Assembly (NCBI GenBank): GCA_013397845.1 | Contig: VZTG01005248.1 | Location: 3,771,856-3,835,855, forward strand | Reading direction: 5' to 3' | Source: Melanocharis versteri | Lineage: Eukaryota; Chordata; Aves; Passeriformes; Melanocharitidae | Length of the DNA: 64,000 nucleotides | Part shown: positions 46,241 through 57,600 of the stretch, piece after piece | How the letters are laid out: each line of letters begins with the position of its first letter | Position numbering within the stretch: the first letter of the stretch is position 1 | The notes under the pieces: model-generated | The model's input: only the letters and a program-made list of their open reading frames with translations | Told to the model about the DNA's origin: nothing | Database searches by the model: none | Made by a program: the position numbers and the translations under genes

Positions 46241-48279
46241 CTCAGCTTCCTGAGAAGATGATAATTAAGTGAATGGAAGTAGAAGTCCTGTGTCAGACTC
46301 GTATTTATCACTCTTTGGCAAAAGAATTGCGCTTATTATGCAAATTCATTGTAAAAGGAGAGACATTTCCCTTACAGGTTTGAAAAGTAATCTACGTAAC
46401 TCTTCCACTAAATGCTATGTGTCCTCTTTTCTTGAAACAGAGGAAGACTAACATTATGTGTTTATCTGACAAAAAAACAACATGCTGTTCCCAGCAACTA
46501 CCAAGGACCTGCTCCTACAACAGCAGCATTATTGGGAATGACCTCACTCATTTACAATCCTGATCCTATTCTGACAACAAATCCCATCTGCATGTGTTTG
46601 TTTTCTAAAGAATGGTATTAGCACAGAGTGAGGTGTTTGGATTGAAGCAGCTCACCGATATTCACTGGTGTTATATTTACAGGACTGAAATTGTAGTACT
46701 TGATGACTCTATTGTTTGTTAGTTGGAGAGTGAGTTCATTTCCATCAGGTTCTCAAATGTTTACAACTGGTTGCTACTAGAAGCTATTTTGATTCTGTAT
46801 TGGAAACCACAATCACATAGACAACCGTTAAGTCAGTGGCCCAGGGAGACCTGGACTTTCCGTTTTTCCCCTGTAATCCCTCTGTTCACTCTGCTGCAGG
46901 CTGGGGGCGGGGTGGGGGCGCAACTGTTTACTACTTTAGTCTTTATTTTTTGCCCTCACCATGCAAAGGAGGTTAAGAAGCACTGATTGTTTCTGGAACT
47001 GTTGGATTTTGTCTTCTGTTAGCAGCTACTTTACAGGTGACAAAATCTGGTTTGCTTCTGTGTGGGAACAAGACTTTCACCCACGTACTTTTTCTGCCTC
47101 TGGACAGCCTTCACCCCTGTCACTTATAGAGCACACAGGAATGCATGGAATCACTTGTTTATGTTACTTCCTGTAATTTATCTTGGAGGTACTAAAGCTG
47201 CCATAAATTGCTGTAAACCCGGTGGTCTGAAGCCATGAAAGAGGATGAGCTTACTCTTAATACCCAACACTGAAGCAGGAGAAAAGCGGCCCAGAATGCC
47301 TGGAGAGGTACAGAGGCTCCTGCCAAGTTGATGAATGCTCTGCCTCCATCTGCTTTTGAAAAAAAAGGGAATTACTGGATAGGCCAGGCCTCTGTTGCAT
47401 TTCAGTTATGTAACAGTTTATAAATTTTCTGTTCAAAAATAAGCCATGAAATGTTACTGTTGAAGGGAATATAAGGTTGGCATTCATGTTTAAAAGCATA
47501 CAGGCAAACATGCCCAGGGTAGGAGAGGCCCTGGGTGTGCTGCAGATGGCTTATGAGGAAAAAAAGACATTTGACTAGGAAAGTGTTTCTCTTGCAGGAA
47601 AGGGCTTACTAAGGACCTATAATTCTGTTCTGCAAAACATCTGAAACCTTGGAGGGTGTGTGGGAGATGTGTCCAGCAGTTCAGGGTCTGAATGAGAACA
47701 CCAGCAGGCCAGAGCAGAGCAGCTGCAATGCAGCCACTGTACCAGGTGTATCGCTAAATTTGTGTCACTTCAGCTGAAATCACCCACGGAGCCCCATAAA
47801 ATGATCCACAGGGAATCCTGTCGACGTGGACACTGAATGAGGGGAAGATAGCAGTTAGCTACCTTGGGTGTGGGGAAAGGACTGGGAAATTGGGGTAGAA
47901 AATGGTAATCCTGCATGCAGTCATCTAGTTCTTCTTTCCTAGAGCCACTGTGTTATGATGTTTTCCTTTTGTCCCAAATACACTGTGTTGGTCTAAATCA
48001 TGGTTAAACACAGGGAAATGACAATTAGTGAATTATGGGTATAAGACAGCTATTCAAGTTTCTAACTAGATGTTTGCAAGAGCACTGTTTGAATGCTTGC
48101 AGAAACCCTTAAAATTGAACACACCACCATAGCACAAAGTTTGCACCGTTTTTTCCATTGAGAATTACTCAATCCCTTTCTTTTTTGTTTTATTCAGGAG
48201 AGTTTGGCACTGCAGACATGAACCTCTGTAATGTTAAATGGTGTTTTTCTCCCTGACTTTCCAGACAAGTTTTGGGATG
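46241..48279. other. Unique sequence, no gene recognised
   Basis: This contains a G-rich run (46903-46918) of three G tracts. It shows no recognised exon, RNA gene or repeat. Confidence 0.5.
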
Positions 48280-48383
48280 ACAAAACAAAACAAAACAAAC
48301 AAAAAAACCCAAACAAACAAAAAAACCAACCAACCAAACAAAAAAAAAACTCCACCAAAAACAAACAAACAAAAAAACCCCAC
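48280..48383 (+). repeat. A/C-only tract, (AAAC)n-derived
   Basis: For 104 bases there is no G and only one T (48351). The tract begins as CAAAA/CAAAC repeats and degenerates into AAACC, CCAA and poly-A words. The minus-strand ORFs here (runs of Phe, Val, Leu, Gly and Trp) are repeat artefacts. Confidence 0.93.
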
Positions 48384-50070
48384 GTTACCTAGAAGGTAGA
48401 AATAGCACAAGCTCTTAGCCATGTTTTGGATTGAAAACTGTTTTGCCAATTAAAAGTTCTTTTTGATGTTTCTAGTTAACATCATCACCCCAATAACCAA
48501 AGGAATTGCTATGCAACCACTTTATGGACCGTGCAAGCACCATGTGCACCCTCCCCTTGCTCATGCCAGTAAAGTCTGCTGTGTTGGCTCTGACATCTCA
48601 TCTGAACAGTGATGGAACTTGTTCTGCAAAATAATGATTCTACAGCCTTTTAGGGGAAGCCTGGTTGGCAGCTGCTTCTTCCATTAACTTCTCTACTTTC
48701 CCCACACTGGGAGGGGTTTAATCTCCCTTCACTAATAAAGAGTGCATTAAGGAGTACATGGATGTAGCCAAAAAAATAAATTGGTTTTCAGACAATATTT
48801 TGGAAAAAAACCCCTTTTCTAGAACTTTTGCAACATAAACCAACTAGTAGGAAAATTATTGTTATCTTTGCCTTGCAATTTTTGTATTGTAGGCAATTCC
48901 AACTTGAATGGCTACATATTCATAGCTCTCCATCCACATTGTGACCGCTATCAGTCATTTAATTTCCTAACTGAACTGTGTGTTGCATTTGAGCTTGCTA
49001 TTGTTCCAGCTGGAGTTGAAACACAAGTCTTTAAGCTAGAGGTTTCCAAGGATAAAAATGCCCATTTGGGGCCCAAAACAGATGCTAGATATAGGTCACA
49101 CAAATCCCTTTATGAAACTTGAGCAGGTCAGAGGAATTATATTTTGATATTGTAAGTGAAAAATATATATTTTCTCTCACATTCTATCTTTGATCCTCAA
49201 AATATGAGTATCAGTAGGAAGAACCTGAGTATACTGTTAAAAAAATGTGGAGCTGGTTTACTCTCTCTCATGGAAAAGTATGCTGGAGGAAAGAGACTTG
49301 TGCGTCTAGATAGATTCCTGATATTTTCACACAGAGTTCAATTGCCATATTTTCATGGGAAATGAGTTTGCACGCTTCCCACTCTGGAACAAACCTTGTG
49401 ATTCAACCGTCTGGAGCGAGCTGAGACCTGACACTCCTCACTGGGTTTCTCAGAACAGTGGTTTAGCTGTAATCTGACTAAGGACACCAGAATTAGAGAA
49501 AAATAGTAGAAGTTTAACTCAGTCTGCCTGTGTAAATGCTTTTTTCTTGTTTCTGGTTTTTTAATAACTATTTGTTATTTTTGATGCTGATAATTGCTGG
49601 TCTTCTGTTTCTGTCTGAAAGTTTGTTACTTTGTCCTAATTGCTTGGATTTGACATATTTTTCCTATTCCTTTTTCAACTTCTATCTGTTTAGTCTCCTT
49701 CAAGTCTCAGCTGAGTCCTCCTTTCCCATTAAGACACAGTATAAGCAAAGCATCTTGAACTTTAAAAGGCTCCATTGCCTAAATATTTGTTTATTTCTGA
49801 ATCCTCCCTCTCCTTCCACGTGTGCCATTGGTTAATTCTGAGGATTGCTCATGCCAGTGCCACACTGAGTCATTCCAGCAGAGAACACAAGAAGTGAAGG
49901 TCTGCTCCGGTTGCGTAAGGTCAGTGCTGCCATTTCTGCTCCTGAAGTCCACTGCCTATGCTGCTGCATGCTCCCAGTCAGATGTGCCATTCAAAACTTG
50001 CCTCAGATTGGACATGGGCTCAGTTGAGATGGGGTACAGCAATTGGTAATGGCGAGAAAAAACAGAGATA
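48384..50070. other. Unique AT-rich sequence, no gene recognised
   Basis: ORFs up to 99 codons (49536-49835, plus strand, hydrophobic because T-rich) carry no recognisable domain. Confidence 0.5.
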
Positions 50071-51008
50071 GCATCATGGAATCACAGAATCACACAGAAT
50101 CACAGACCCATCTAGGCTAGAAAAGATCTCCAAGGTCATCAGGTCCAAGTTTTGACCAATCATCACCCAGACAATTAGACCAGAGCACTAAGTGCCACAT
50201 CTAGGTGTTTCTTGAACATGCCCAGGGATGATGACTCCACCATCTCCCTGGGTAGCCTGTTCCAATGCTTGACAACACTTGAAGTGAAGAAATTCTTCCT
50301 CATATCCAACATGAAACTCCCCTGATGCAGCTTGAGGCCATTTCCCCTCATCCTATCACTTGTTTCTTGGGAGAAGAGGCCAACCACCACCTGGCTACAA
50401 CTGCTTTTCAAGTACTTGCAGAGGGCAGTAAGGTCTCACCTGAGCTTCCTTTTCTCCAGACTAATCAACCCCAGCTCCCTCAGCCACTCTTCATCAGACC
50501 TGTACTCCAGACCCTTCACCAGCTTTGTTGCCCTCCTCTGGACATGCTCCAGCACCTCAATTTCCTTCCTGAATAGAAGAGCCTAGAACGGAACACAGCA
50601 CTTGGAGTGGGGCCTCACTGGTGCTGAGTACGGGGGGCAAATAATTTCCCTGGTTCTGGTAGCCACACAATTTTTGAAAAAAAGCCAGGATGCCATTGGC
50701 CTTCTTGGCCACCTGGGCACATGCTGGCTCATGTTCAGCTACTGTCAACCAGTAGCACCTCCAGGTTCTTTTCTGCTGGGCTACTTTGCAGCCACTCTTC
50801 CCCCAGGCTGTAGCTCTGCATGGAATGGTTGATTGAAGTGCAGAACCTGGCACCTGGTCTTGTTGAACCTCATACCGTTGGCCTCGGCTCATCAATCCAC
50901 CCTGTTCAAATCCCTCTGCAGAGCCTTCGACCCTCCAGCAGACCAATACCCAATTTAGTGTCATGTGCAAACTCACCAAGAGTGCACTCAGTGGATGGAG
51001 ATCAGCAC
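50071..51008 (-). mobile_element. CR1 LINE copy, about 0.94 kb (reverse orientation)
   Basis: The left edge has several copies of the CR1 3' terminal octamer in reverse complement (GGAATCACAGAATCACACAG, AATCACAGACC). The body follows CR1 tail and ORF2 C-terminal sequence. On the minus strand AQVAKKANGILA (about 50670-50710) is the recognisable ORF2 segment, and ETSDRMRGNGLKLHQGSF, MRKNFFTSSVVKHWNRLP and REMVESSSLGMF mark the C-terminus at 50205-50370. Frames are shifted, with many stops. The 156-codon ORF at 50557-51027 is part of this remnant. The copy is 5'-truncated and lacks the RT motifs. Confidence 0.94.
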
Positions 51009-53843
51009 ATCTGTACCTACAGGACACGTCCCCATGTCACAGCTGGAGGCTGGGAACCCCTTCCACCCACTAGAGGGGAAAGTGCTTTCCTGAGGTGATA
51101 TACAACACAGAAACAAAGTATACATGTCTGTCCTTCCAGATTTTTAAACTTTCTGTTTCAGTTAAGCCCTTTGAGGGAAATAATTTTGCTCTTGTCATTC
51201 TCGTATTGTAGCTCTTGTAGAGCAAGACCTTCTTCTTGTGCTCGTGTAGGGCATAATGTGGTGGGACCCTTTAGCCCTGGCTAGACTACTATAGATTCTT
51301 TAATAGTGCTCTTCCTCCTAACATCATCAAAAGATTGGCAGTTTGGGGGGCTACGTTGGAAGCTGTTGAAACTGGTGCTTCAAGGCATCTGGGAGACATT
51401 GATGTGGGAACAGAAGAATGTGTGCTGACTCGATAAGGTTTTCTAAGAAGGTTTTTCTGCCTCTTGATTCAGTGGCTGGAAGAATGCCCACTCCGGAAAG
51501 TAAGGATAAAACTGAAGCTTTTCTAAATTTTTTTTTTTGGTAGCTGGCACACACTTTAGAAAGAGTTTTTAACTTAATTAAATTAACCAGTTAGCCCTCT
51601 TCCTTAATCATGTGCCTTGGAGAATTTAGAAGAAAAATTACTCAAAGCAGAATGTTAAAATGAGCATCAGACAAATATCTCCCCAAACAGGAAACCATGT
51701 GAGCACCGTGGTGTACACCTACTCGCTCCCATTTCAGAACAACACGGAGGCTATGCGCTGTCTGCCGTGAAAACACCGAGGACATTTTGTTCAGCTGCCT
51801 GGGATTTCAGCACAATGATACTTTCTAAAGCAGAAGTATTCACCTGGGACATCTTTGAACATGAGAGCAAGCATTCATTTAGGCCACTGTAGTTACAGTT
51901 GCAAAACAGTTTCCACTATTACCTTCTGCTTTCTCGTGCTCATAGCTTTCCAAAGCAAGAGAAATTTGGACTGATTTTTGCTATGATGAATGCTTTCTGG
52001 ACCAGAGTTTTTCTTAGGAAAGACAACAAAATTAGACAGCTTAGTTTCACAAAGCAAAAAAAATATTTTTTTTCCATGATCGAGCAAGGCATGTTCTCAC
52101 TTCTCTAATCAATACATTATTAAAAGGACACAGTAAAAATCACAGGATGTCAGAAAACAACAATTTCAATAATCCCATTGGACATGCACCTTTTTCTTTT
52201 TCTATTCTGGTTATGAGTATCATTTTGCTATTGATCTGGAAAGCTTTTTCTTTTCTCTTTGTTTCTCCAGAATGCTGTATTTTATTATACTTAAATGATG
52301 AATTATATGTATATACTTAAATGATGTATTTATTATATTTATTATACTTAGAAGTAATTCCTTTATTACTGAAGATGAGTATCAGAAGAAATTATTTGAA
52401 TGAATGTGTCAGTAGCTCCCTAGTCCTGATTAGATCAGTGTTTTCTATTGCTTACTATTCTGGTCCGACATTGCTGTCCTGTGACCTTGAATGATGGTCA
52501 GACACCCACTCACCCACTCTCTTATTTCCCTCTGCAACAGGACAAGAGCAGAGAATAGGATGAAAAGCATGTGGGTCAAGGTAAGGGCAGGAAGACCATT
52601 TGGCAGTTATCATCATGGACAAAATCAAATCAACTTGGGGAAAATTAATTTAATTTAGTCACAACTAAAATAGGTTTGGATAGTCAGAAACAAAAGCAAC
52701 ATCGAACAACTTCCTCCCACCTCCCCACGTTTTCTTAGGCTTTGCTTCTTCACTGTTGACGTCTCTTAGAGGAGAAGAAGCTAAATCACTTCTTGTCTCC
52801 TCTCTTCTTGTGTGTTGTCAGCTCTAGACAATCCAAGAGAGAAAAGGATCTTAAGCCACGACTATCTATTCAGCATAATGCTCTCTGACCTCACTTGGAT
52901 TTCCTTTAGCCATGTTTACCACAACAGAGATATCCTTTGCACAGTCTTTTCTGCTGGCTAATATGCTCTTCCTCATAAATCTATGTTTACTTCAAACTGA
53001 GAAACAGAAAACCATGTAATCTTTCAGCTACAGATGACAGAGAATCAGATGCTGAGTTTTAGCTACAAAGAAGGCTGATACTGAAGCTAAATATTTTGGA
53101 TATGGCATGTGAATAAATATTTCCTATTCTAATGCTTAAGACAGTGACTAAGAACCATCTTACTAGTATTTTCTAATTATGAATTATTTTCAAATAAATG
53201 CATTTTGATTTTTCTTCAAAATTATTCATTAAAATGTTGTATATTATTATCCCTAATTATTCTATTATTTATTTCAGTTTTTCTCATTCATTGATATTTC
53301 TTAATGAGAAGGGTTATTTTATTCCCTTAATAGGTGTTTCAAGATGTAAAATTTATTTCCCATATCAGCAAAAATTTGTCTTGTTAACTACAGAATTGAT
53401 CCTAATTTCAGTGTCTCAACATCTGTTGTTTCTGACAATATGCTTAAAAGCTTTCCAGTTTACAAAAATTTTTAGAAAGAAGTATAATGTTAGATGGGTA
53501 AATAAATGGAACTGTGATTGAGGATTTTCTCAGCTGTAGTTAAATACTGTGGCAATAAACATTGTGTAAAAAATCTAGTCATTATTCCCTAGAATAAACA
53601 GAAACACCTGTTCTTATAAACAAAGAAAATCAAGCTATTTTCAGTAGTTGCATTTATTTATCTTTTACTACTGGACTGTGCCTCTTCCTAGAATTTGAGT
53701 CTCACAATCCTATTTTATAGTTTTTTTAAGGGTCTCCATTTATTTTCAAGTTTTGTATAAACTCTGTCCAGGAATGCCTTTTTGATGCTTCAGGTGTTCT
53801 TTCCAAAGATATAACAAAGCCACAGAAGAGAAATTATTAAAGG
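51009..53843. other. Unique AT-rich sequence, no gene recognised
   Basis: ORFs up to 107 codons have no recognisable content. A short duplication at 52287-52326 is listed separately. Confidence 0.5.
52287..52326. repeat. 14-bp direct repeat in TA-rich sequence
   Basis: ATACTTAAATGATG occurs at 52287-52300 and 52313-52326, 26 bases apart, within a TTATTATA-rich stretch that continues to about 52350. It is probably a local duplication. Confidence 0.75.
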
Positions 53844-53930
53844 AAAAAACCACAAAAAAATCCAAACAAATTAAAAAAAAAAAACAACCAAAACCCAAAA
53901 ACCAAACCACAACCCACAAACCCCCAAACC
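53844..53930 (+). repeat. A/C-only tract
   Basis: No G occurs over 87 bases and there are only three T residues (53861, 53871, 53872). The words are AACC, CAAA and CCAAAA, becoming more C-rich at the right end. It is the same kind of tract as at 48280-48383 and lies on the same strand. Confidence 0.88.
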
Positions 53931-54449
53931 TGAACAGTTATTTGGGAGAATATTTCTGAGTTGTACTCACTATGGGTACTATGCCAAAATTCACCATCTT
54001 ATTCACTCAAAATTAAGGTCACATGAAATTGAAAGTTGTAATATGTAATATATTTTGTGTGTCTTATCTTCCTATCTTGATAATGAATAGATTATTAAAA
54101 ATGTCACTTTAAAAAGAGTTTTTTTCTGTAGCCCTTTTCTGTGGCCACTAGAATAGGTGCATAATTTCTCTTGTCTAGACTGAAGCACATCAACTTTGCA
54201 TTTTGGTGAAACGACCTGAAGAAAAAGTAGCAAAGAGCCCTCTGTCTTATGACCAACATTCCATATTTGCAGTGATTCTTTTTTGGAAGGTTTTAAGCTC
54301 CTCTTTTTTCCTGGTTCTGGAACAGGGGCCTGCCTCACAGCACCACTCTTGTCTGAGATAGGGAGGGACACTCAAGCTATGAAGTAAACCCAAGATGCAC
54401 AAGGTGGAACAACATGGTCCACATGCCCATGAAAATACGCCCTAGTCAC
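53931..54449. other. Unique AT-rich sequence, no gene recognised
   Basis: About 520 bases. A 99-codon minus-strand ORF (54072-54371) has no recognisable content. Confidence 0.5.
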
Positions 54450-54705
54450 GGAAAAATGTAAGTTGGCAAGGACCTCTGGAAGTTAGACCTCTGATCTACC
54501 TTTGAAAGACAGAGGGGGTAATGTCAAAACTAGACCAGATTGTGTGGGGCATTATCCAAACAGTTCCTTCAGCTTCTCATTGTACACCATGCTCTGTCCC
54601 TCTAAGTGTCTTGATAAACCTCTGCCGTGCTCTTTTCAGTTTATCCATGCCTCTCTTCTACTAATACGATGATTTAAGAAGGTATCAAGTAAGATGCCAT
54701 ACACA
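54450..54705 (-). mobile_element. Old, diverged CR1 LINE fragment (reverse orientation)
   Basis: GTTGGCAAGGACCTCTGGAA (about 54462-54481) corresponds to the CR1 tail block 'ttggaagggacctctggagg'. AACTAGACCAGATTGTGTGG (about 54528-54547) corresponds to 'actagagcaggttgctcagg'. CTCTTTTCAGTTTATCCATG (about 54630-54649) corresponds to 'ctctctccagtttatccatg'. All three are in order and orientation with indels between them. It is much more diverged than the other long CR1 copies, hence older. Confidence 0.7.
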
Positions 54706-55150
54706 GTGTACATGATCCTCCCTATTCCAAAAACATATGCATAGCTTTTTGCTTTTCAGTTATCCTTCGCGCACTGCTCTCTCAGATGTAAGCAATTTAG
54801 GCTGAAAGTAATCATTATGTAAAATTACCTTTCACATTTCGTATGAGCAGATATAAGTGTTTACTTTGTGCCCTGCATTTTGTGCCCTTTAGGTGTTATA
54901 TAATTTGACATTCACACAGACACAAATGTTATGTTTTCACAGACAAGCTCTTGGTGGGAAGGTAGGCCAGGATGACAAAATGTATCCCCCAATACATGGT
55001 AAACAGTTTCAACGTGATCATGCAGCAGTGGCTGCTGTTCTTGTACATGGATTAGAATTCAAAATGTCTGTGTACAATGCACTTGGGCAGTTTTGTCTTA
55101 ACATTTTGTTATTCCCACTTCTGTGAATCCTCAATTAATATTTATTCTGT
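54706..55150. other. Unique sequence, no gene recognised
   Basis: About 445 bases between an old CR1 fragment and the solitary LTR. Nothing is recognised. The last five bases (TCTGT) are the likely target-site copy of the LTR insertion. Confidence 0.5.
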
Positions 55151-55703
55151 TGTGCTGGTTTTGGCTGAGGTAGAGTCAATTTACTTCATAGTAGCTAGTA
55201 TGGGGCTATATTTTGGATTTGTGCTGAAAACAGGGGTGATAACATAGGGATATTTTTGCTCTTGCTGAACAGAACTTACACAGAGCCAAGGCCTTTTCTG
55301 CTTCTTATATTGCCCCACCAGTGAATAGTCTGGGGATATGCAAGAATTTGACAGAGGACACAGCCAGGACAGCTGACCCCAACTGACCCAAGGGATATTC
55401 CAGACCATATGGCATCATGCTCAGTATATAAAGCTGAGGGAAGAATACAGGAGAAGGATGTTCAGAGTGATGGTGTTTGTCTCCCCAAGTTACACTTGAT
55501 AAAGCCCTGCTTTCCTGGGAATGGCTTGCCCATGGGAAGTGGTGAATGAAGCCCTTGTTTTTCATTATCTACTAAACTGTCTTTATCTCAACCCACAAGT
55601 TCTCTTATATTTTACTCTTCTGATTCTCTTCCACATCCCACACAGGAATAGTGAGCAAATGGCTGCTTGATGCTTCATTGCTGGCTGGAGTCAAAGCATG
55701 ACA
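55151..55703 (+). mobile_element. Solitary LTR of an avian endogenous retrovirus (ERVL-like)
   Basis: It starts TGTGCTGGTTTTGGCTGAGG and ends AAAGCATGACA, so it has the TG...CA termini expected of an LTR. I recognise the body as a common neoavian LTR family (landmarks: ATAGTAGCTAGTATGGGGCT, CAAGGCCTTTTCTGCTTCT, GACAGCTGACCCCAACTGAC, AAACTGTCTTTATCTCAACC, TTTTACTCTTCTGATTCTCT). The promoter TATA box is at 55425-55431 (TATATAA). The expected ATTAAA-type poly-A signal reads ACTAAA (55571-55576). The flanking pentamers TCTGT (55146-55150) and TCTAT (55704-55708) fit a 5-bp target-site duplication with one mismatch. There is no primer-binding site, gag, pol or env sequence beside it, so it is a solo LTR left by recombination. 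The ERVL class is inferred from the 5-bp duplication. Confidence 0.88.
55425..55431 (+). promoter_or_regulatory. LTR TATA box
   Basis: TATATAA followed by AGCTGAGG sits in the U3/R part of the solitary LTR, at the position where this family has its core promoter. It is intact by sequence. Whether it is used is unknown. Confidence 0.6.
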
Positions 55704-56040
55704 TCTATATTGCTGGTGCCTCAGTTTCTTTATCAGGCACAGGATAACACCATTTCTCATCTCCGATTCCTCTGGGACACTCACAGAGTCTGATATAGGT
55801 TTTTGCACTGAGCTGAATTATGTCTCTGTACACATCCCCAAATCAGCTTTTAAATAAGTCTTTCTCATACAGCAATGGATGAGAAATATCCAGGAAGACT
55901 TACTAAAGAACCTGAAAGATTCAAGTCAAAGCGTGGCAGTAACAATGCATTTCCACCGTGTTGTGTTCAGGCTCAAACCTCGGTTGAAGGTTAGGGTTTT
56001 AATCCACCGGGCTGTCAGAGGGTGGCAATGTAAGAACACA
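55704..56040. other. Spacer between the LTR and the CpG-rich block
   Basis: About 340 bases with no recognised gene or repeat. The G+C content rises towards the right end. Confidence 0.5.
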
Positions 56041-56460
56041 AAATAAGCCCAGGGCCAATTAGCGGTAGCTGCTCCAGGCCGGGAGCAGCCGGCTTTCCCG
56101 ACACCACCACAGTCATCCCTTTGTTTGCCACCGTCACACGCAGGTTTCTGCGAACACCACGCAAAAGCAGGCAGGGTGGTCCGGAGGAAACACCGCGCTT
56201 CATGTGGAGGTGCCTCGTACGCAGAAACCCTTCCAGACAGACGAACACGCTCCTCCTAGTCACAGTTCAGCCGAGCCTAGAGCCAGCCTGAATTCCTTGC
56301 AGACACGCCTGAGGAAATGGAGCGGGCAGAGCCGTGACGCGCTGCCGGAGCCGCTCGGCTGCCATCCCGCTCCGTGTCCCTCCGAGCCTGCCATCTCTGT
56401 TCGGAGCTCCCTTATGGCTCTTCGGGGAGGTGCAGACTCGCAGGTAGATGTCTGTTACAA
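56041..56460. promoter_or_regulatory. CpG-island-like block, possible promoter or first exon
   Basis: By hand count there are about 30 CpG dinucleotides in 420 bases, densest at 56281-56400 (about eleven). The surrounding rows usually have none or one per 60 bases. The bases are GC-rich and include CGCGC, GACGCGC and CCGCTCGG words. A splice-donor-like CAG/GTAGAT lies at 56441-56449. A 100-codon plus-strand ORF (56204-56506) crosses it, but the minus strand is also open (56015-56263 and 56267-56512), so no coding strand stands out. Moderate CpG density continues to about 56900. Such blocks usually mark promoters in vertebrates. Which transcript this would serve is unknown. Confidence 0.6.
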
Positions 56461-57505
56461 CAAAACAAGGCAGAAACTGTCCAAGAGTGCTGGTGATTCC
56501 TTTTAATGCCACCCTTTCTTCCTTTGCTCATAACTAAGCAAGTCTCTCTCCTTTAACTACCTGTGCAGTCGTGTATGGTCGCGGTGCTCCCAACCTCCAG
56601 GTGTTCCCAGGCAGTGGCTTCCCCCTGACCCTCACGGTTACTGGGCTTAGGTACCTTCTAATTTTCAACAAAATATTCCCATGGTGTGCAGTGTGATAAC
56701 TCGGGAGACAAGGACTGAAATACTCCGCTTTGTGCTCATTCGGCTGGAAGGATTAAACTACATCTTAACTTACCAGGACAAGGAATACCTAGGAAAATAA
56801 GTGCTTTCTGTAGTCCATTATTACAGGTGTACAAGGTATTAACAGTGTACCGGCTGGGCGGTCAAAACTGCCGTTTTCCCCGGTAAATACATGTTAGATT
56901 TGCCTTTCAAAGTAAAAATTATGTTTCCTTGTTCTGACTTCTGCTGGTAGGGTTTGTACCAGTAGATAGCTGAGGTACTGTAGTGGCTGAGGGGAACATC
57001 TGCAGGGAGCAACTGTAGGGCTGGAATAGGTTTTCTGTTAGGACCCTGTGCCCTGGTGCAGGGCAGAGGGAGGATGCTCTTTCACAGGCTAAAGTGAGAG
57101 AAATGTTCACTTATGCTTTTGGAGTACCTGTAATTTAAAAAAAAATGTTTCACACCTGTAGCATTATGACTGTTATTCTTCTCCCACTAGGGCTGAAGTT
57201 CAGTGCCTAGTGAGATGAGTCATTATTCATTTTAGTATCTCTTTTGGTGGATAAGAAAAATTTTGTTGTCAAAGTGCTACAGGACCTTCTTCTTCCTTTC
57301 TGCACTTACAGAAGAGCTTAACTTGCAAGAGGAATGGGTCTAGTCCCATTCTGACCATAACACCTTATCTTTTGTTTTTGAATAGTATATGTTGGACGAA
57401 AAAGATACAAGTATAAAGGGAATTTTTCACAAAATCTTTCAATAGATTCATATATTAAAATGTATTCCTTCCTCAGTCATTTTACTTTTGTCATTCCACG
57501 TGCCA
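56461..57505. other. Flank of the CpG-rich block, no gene recognised
   Basis: CpG content is raised up to about 56900 and falls to background after that. No exon or repeat is recognised. Confidence 0.5.
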
Positions 57506-57600
57506 CATCTAATTTGTAGGGTGAGATCTCTTGGAACAGTGACTCATCTTTTCCTTATAAAGCACCATGCACGCAGAACTGTATTAATAAAGGAATGATG
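57506..57600 (+). mobile_element. Ancient retroposon 3' end (MIR/L3-type)
   Basis: ATTTGTAGGGTGAGATCTCT, then GGAACAGTGACTCATCTTTT, then TATAAAGCACCATGCACGCA and GTATTAATAA, match in order the old amniote tail 'attgtaagctctttgggcagggactgtctcttt...acagcgcctagcacaatg...aatacaaataa'. Divergence is high. The boundaries are approximate. Confidence 0.5.

Noticed and set aside
46903..46918. Possible G-quadruplex (GGGGG-C-GGGG-T-GGGGG)
   Set aside because: Only three long G runs are present; the nearest fourth run has two G residues, so a stable three-layer quadruplex is doubtful.
50557..51027. 156-codon minus-strand ORF considered as a host gene
   Set aside because: It lies within a CR1 copy and contains CR1 ORF2 sequence (AQVAKKANGILA).
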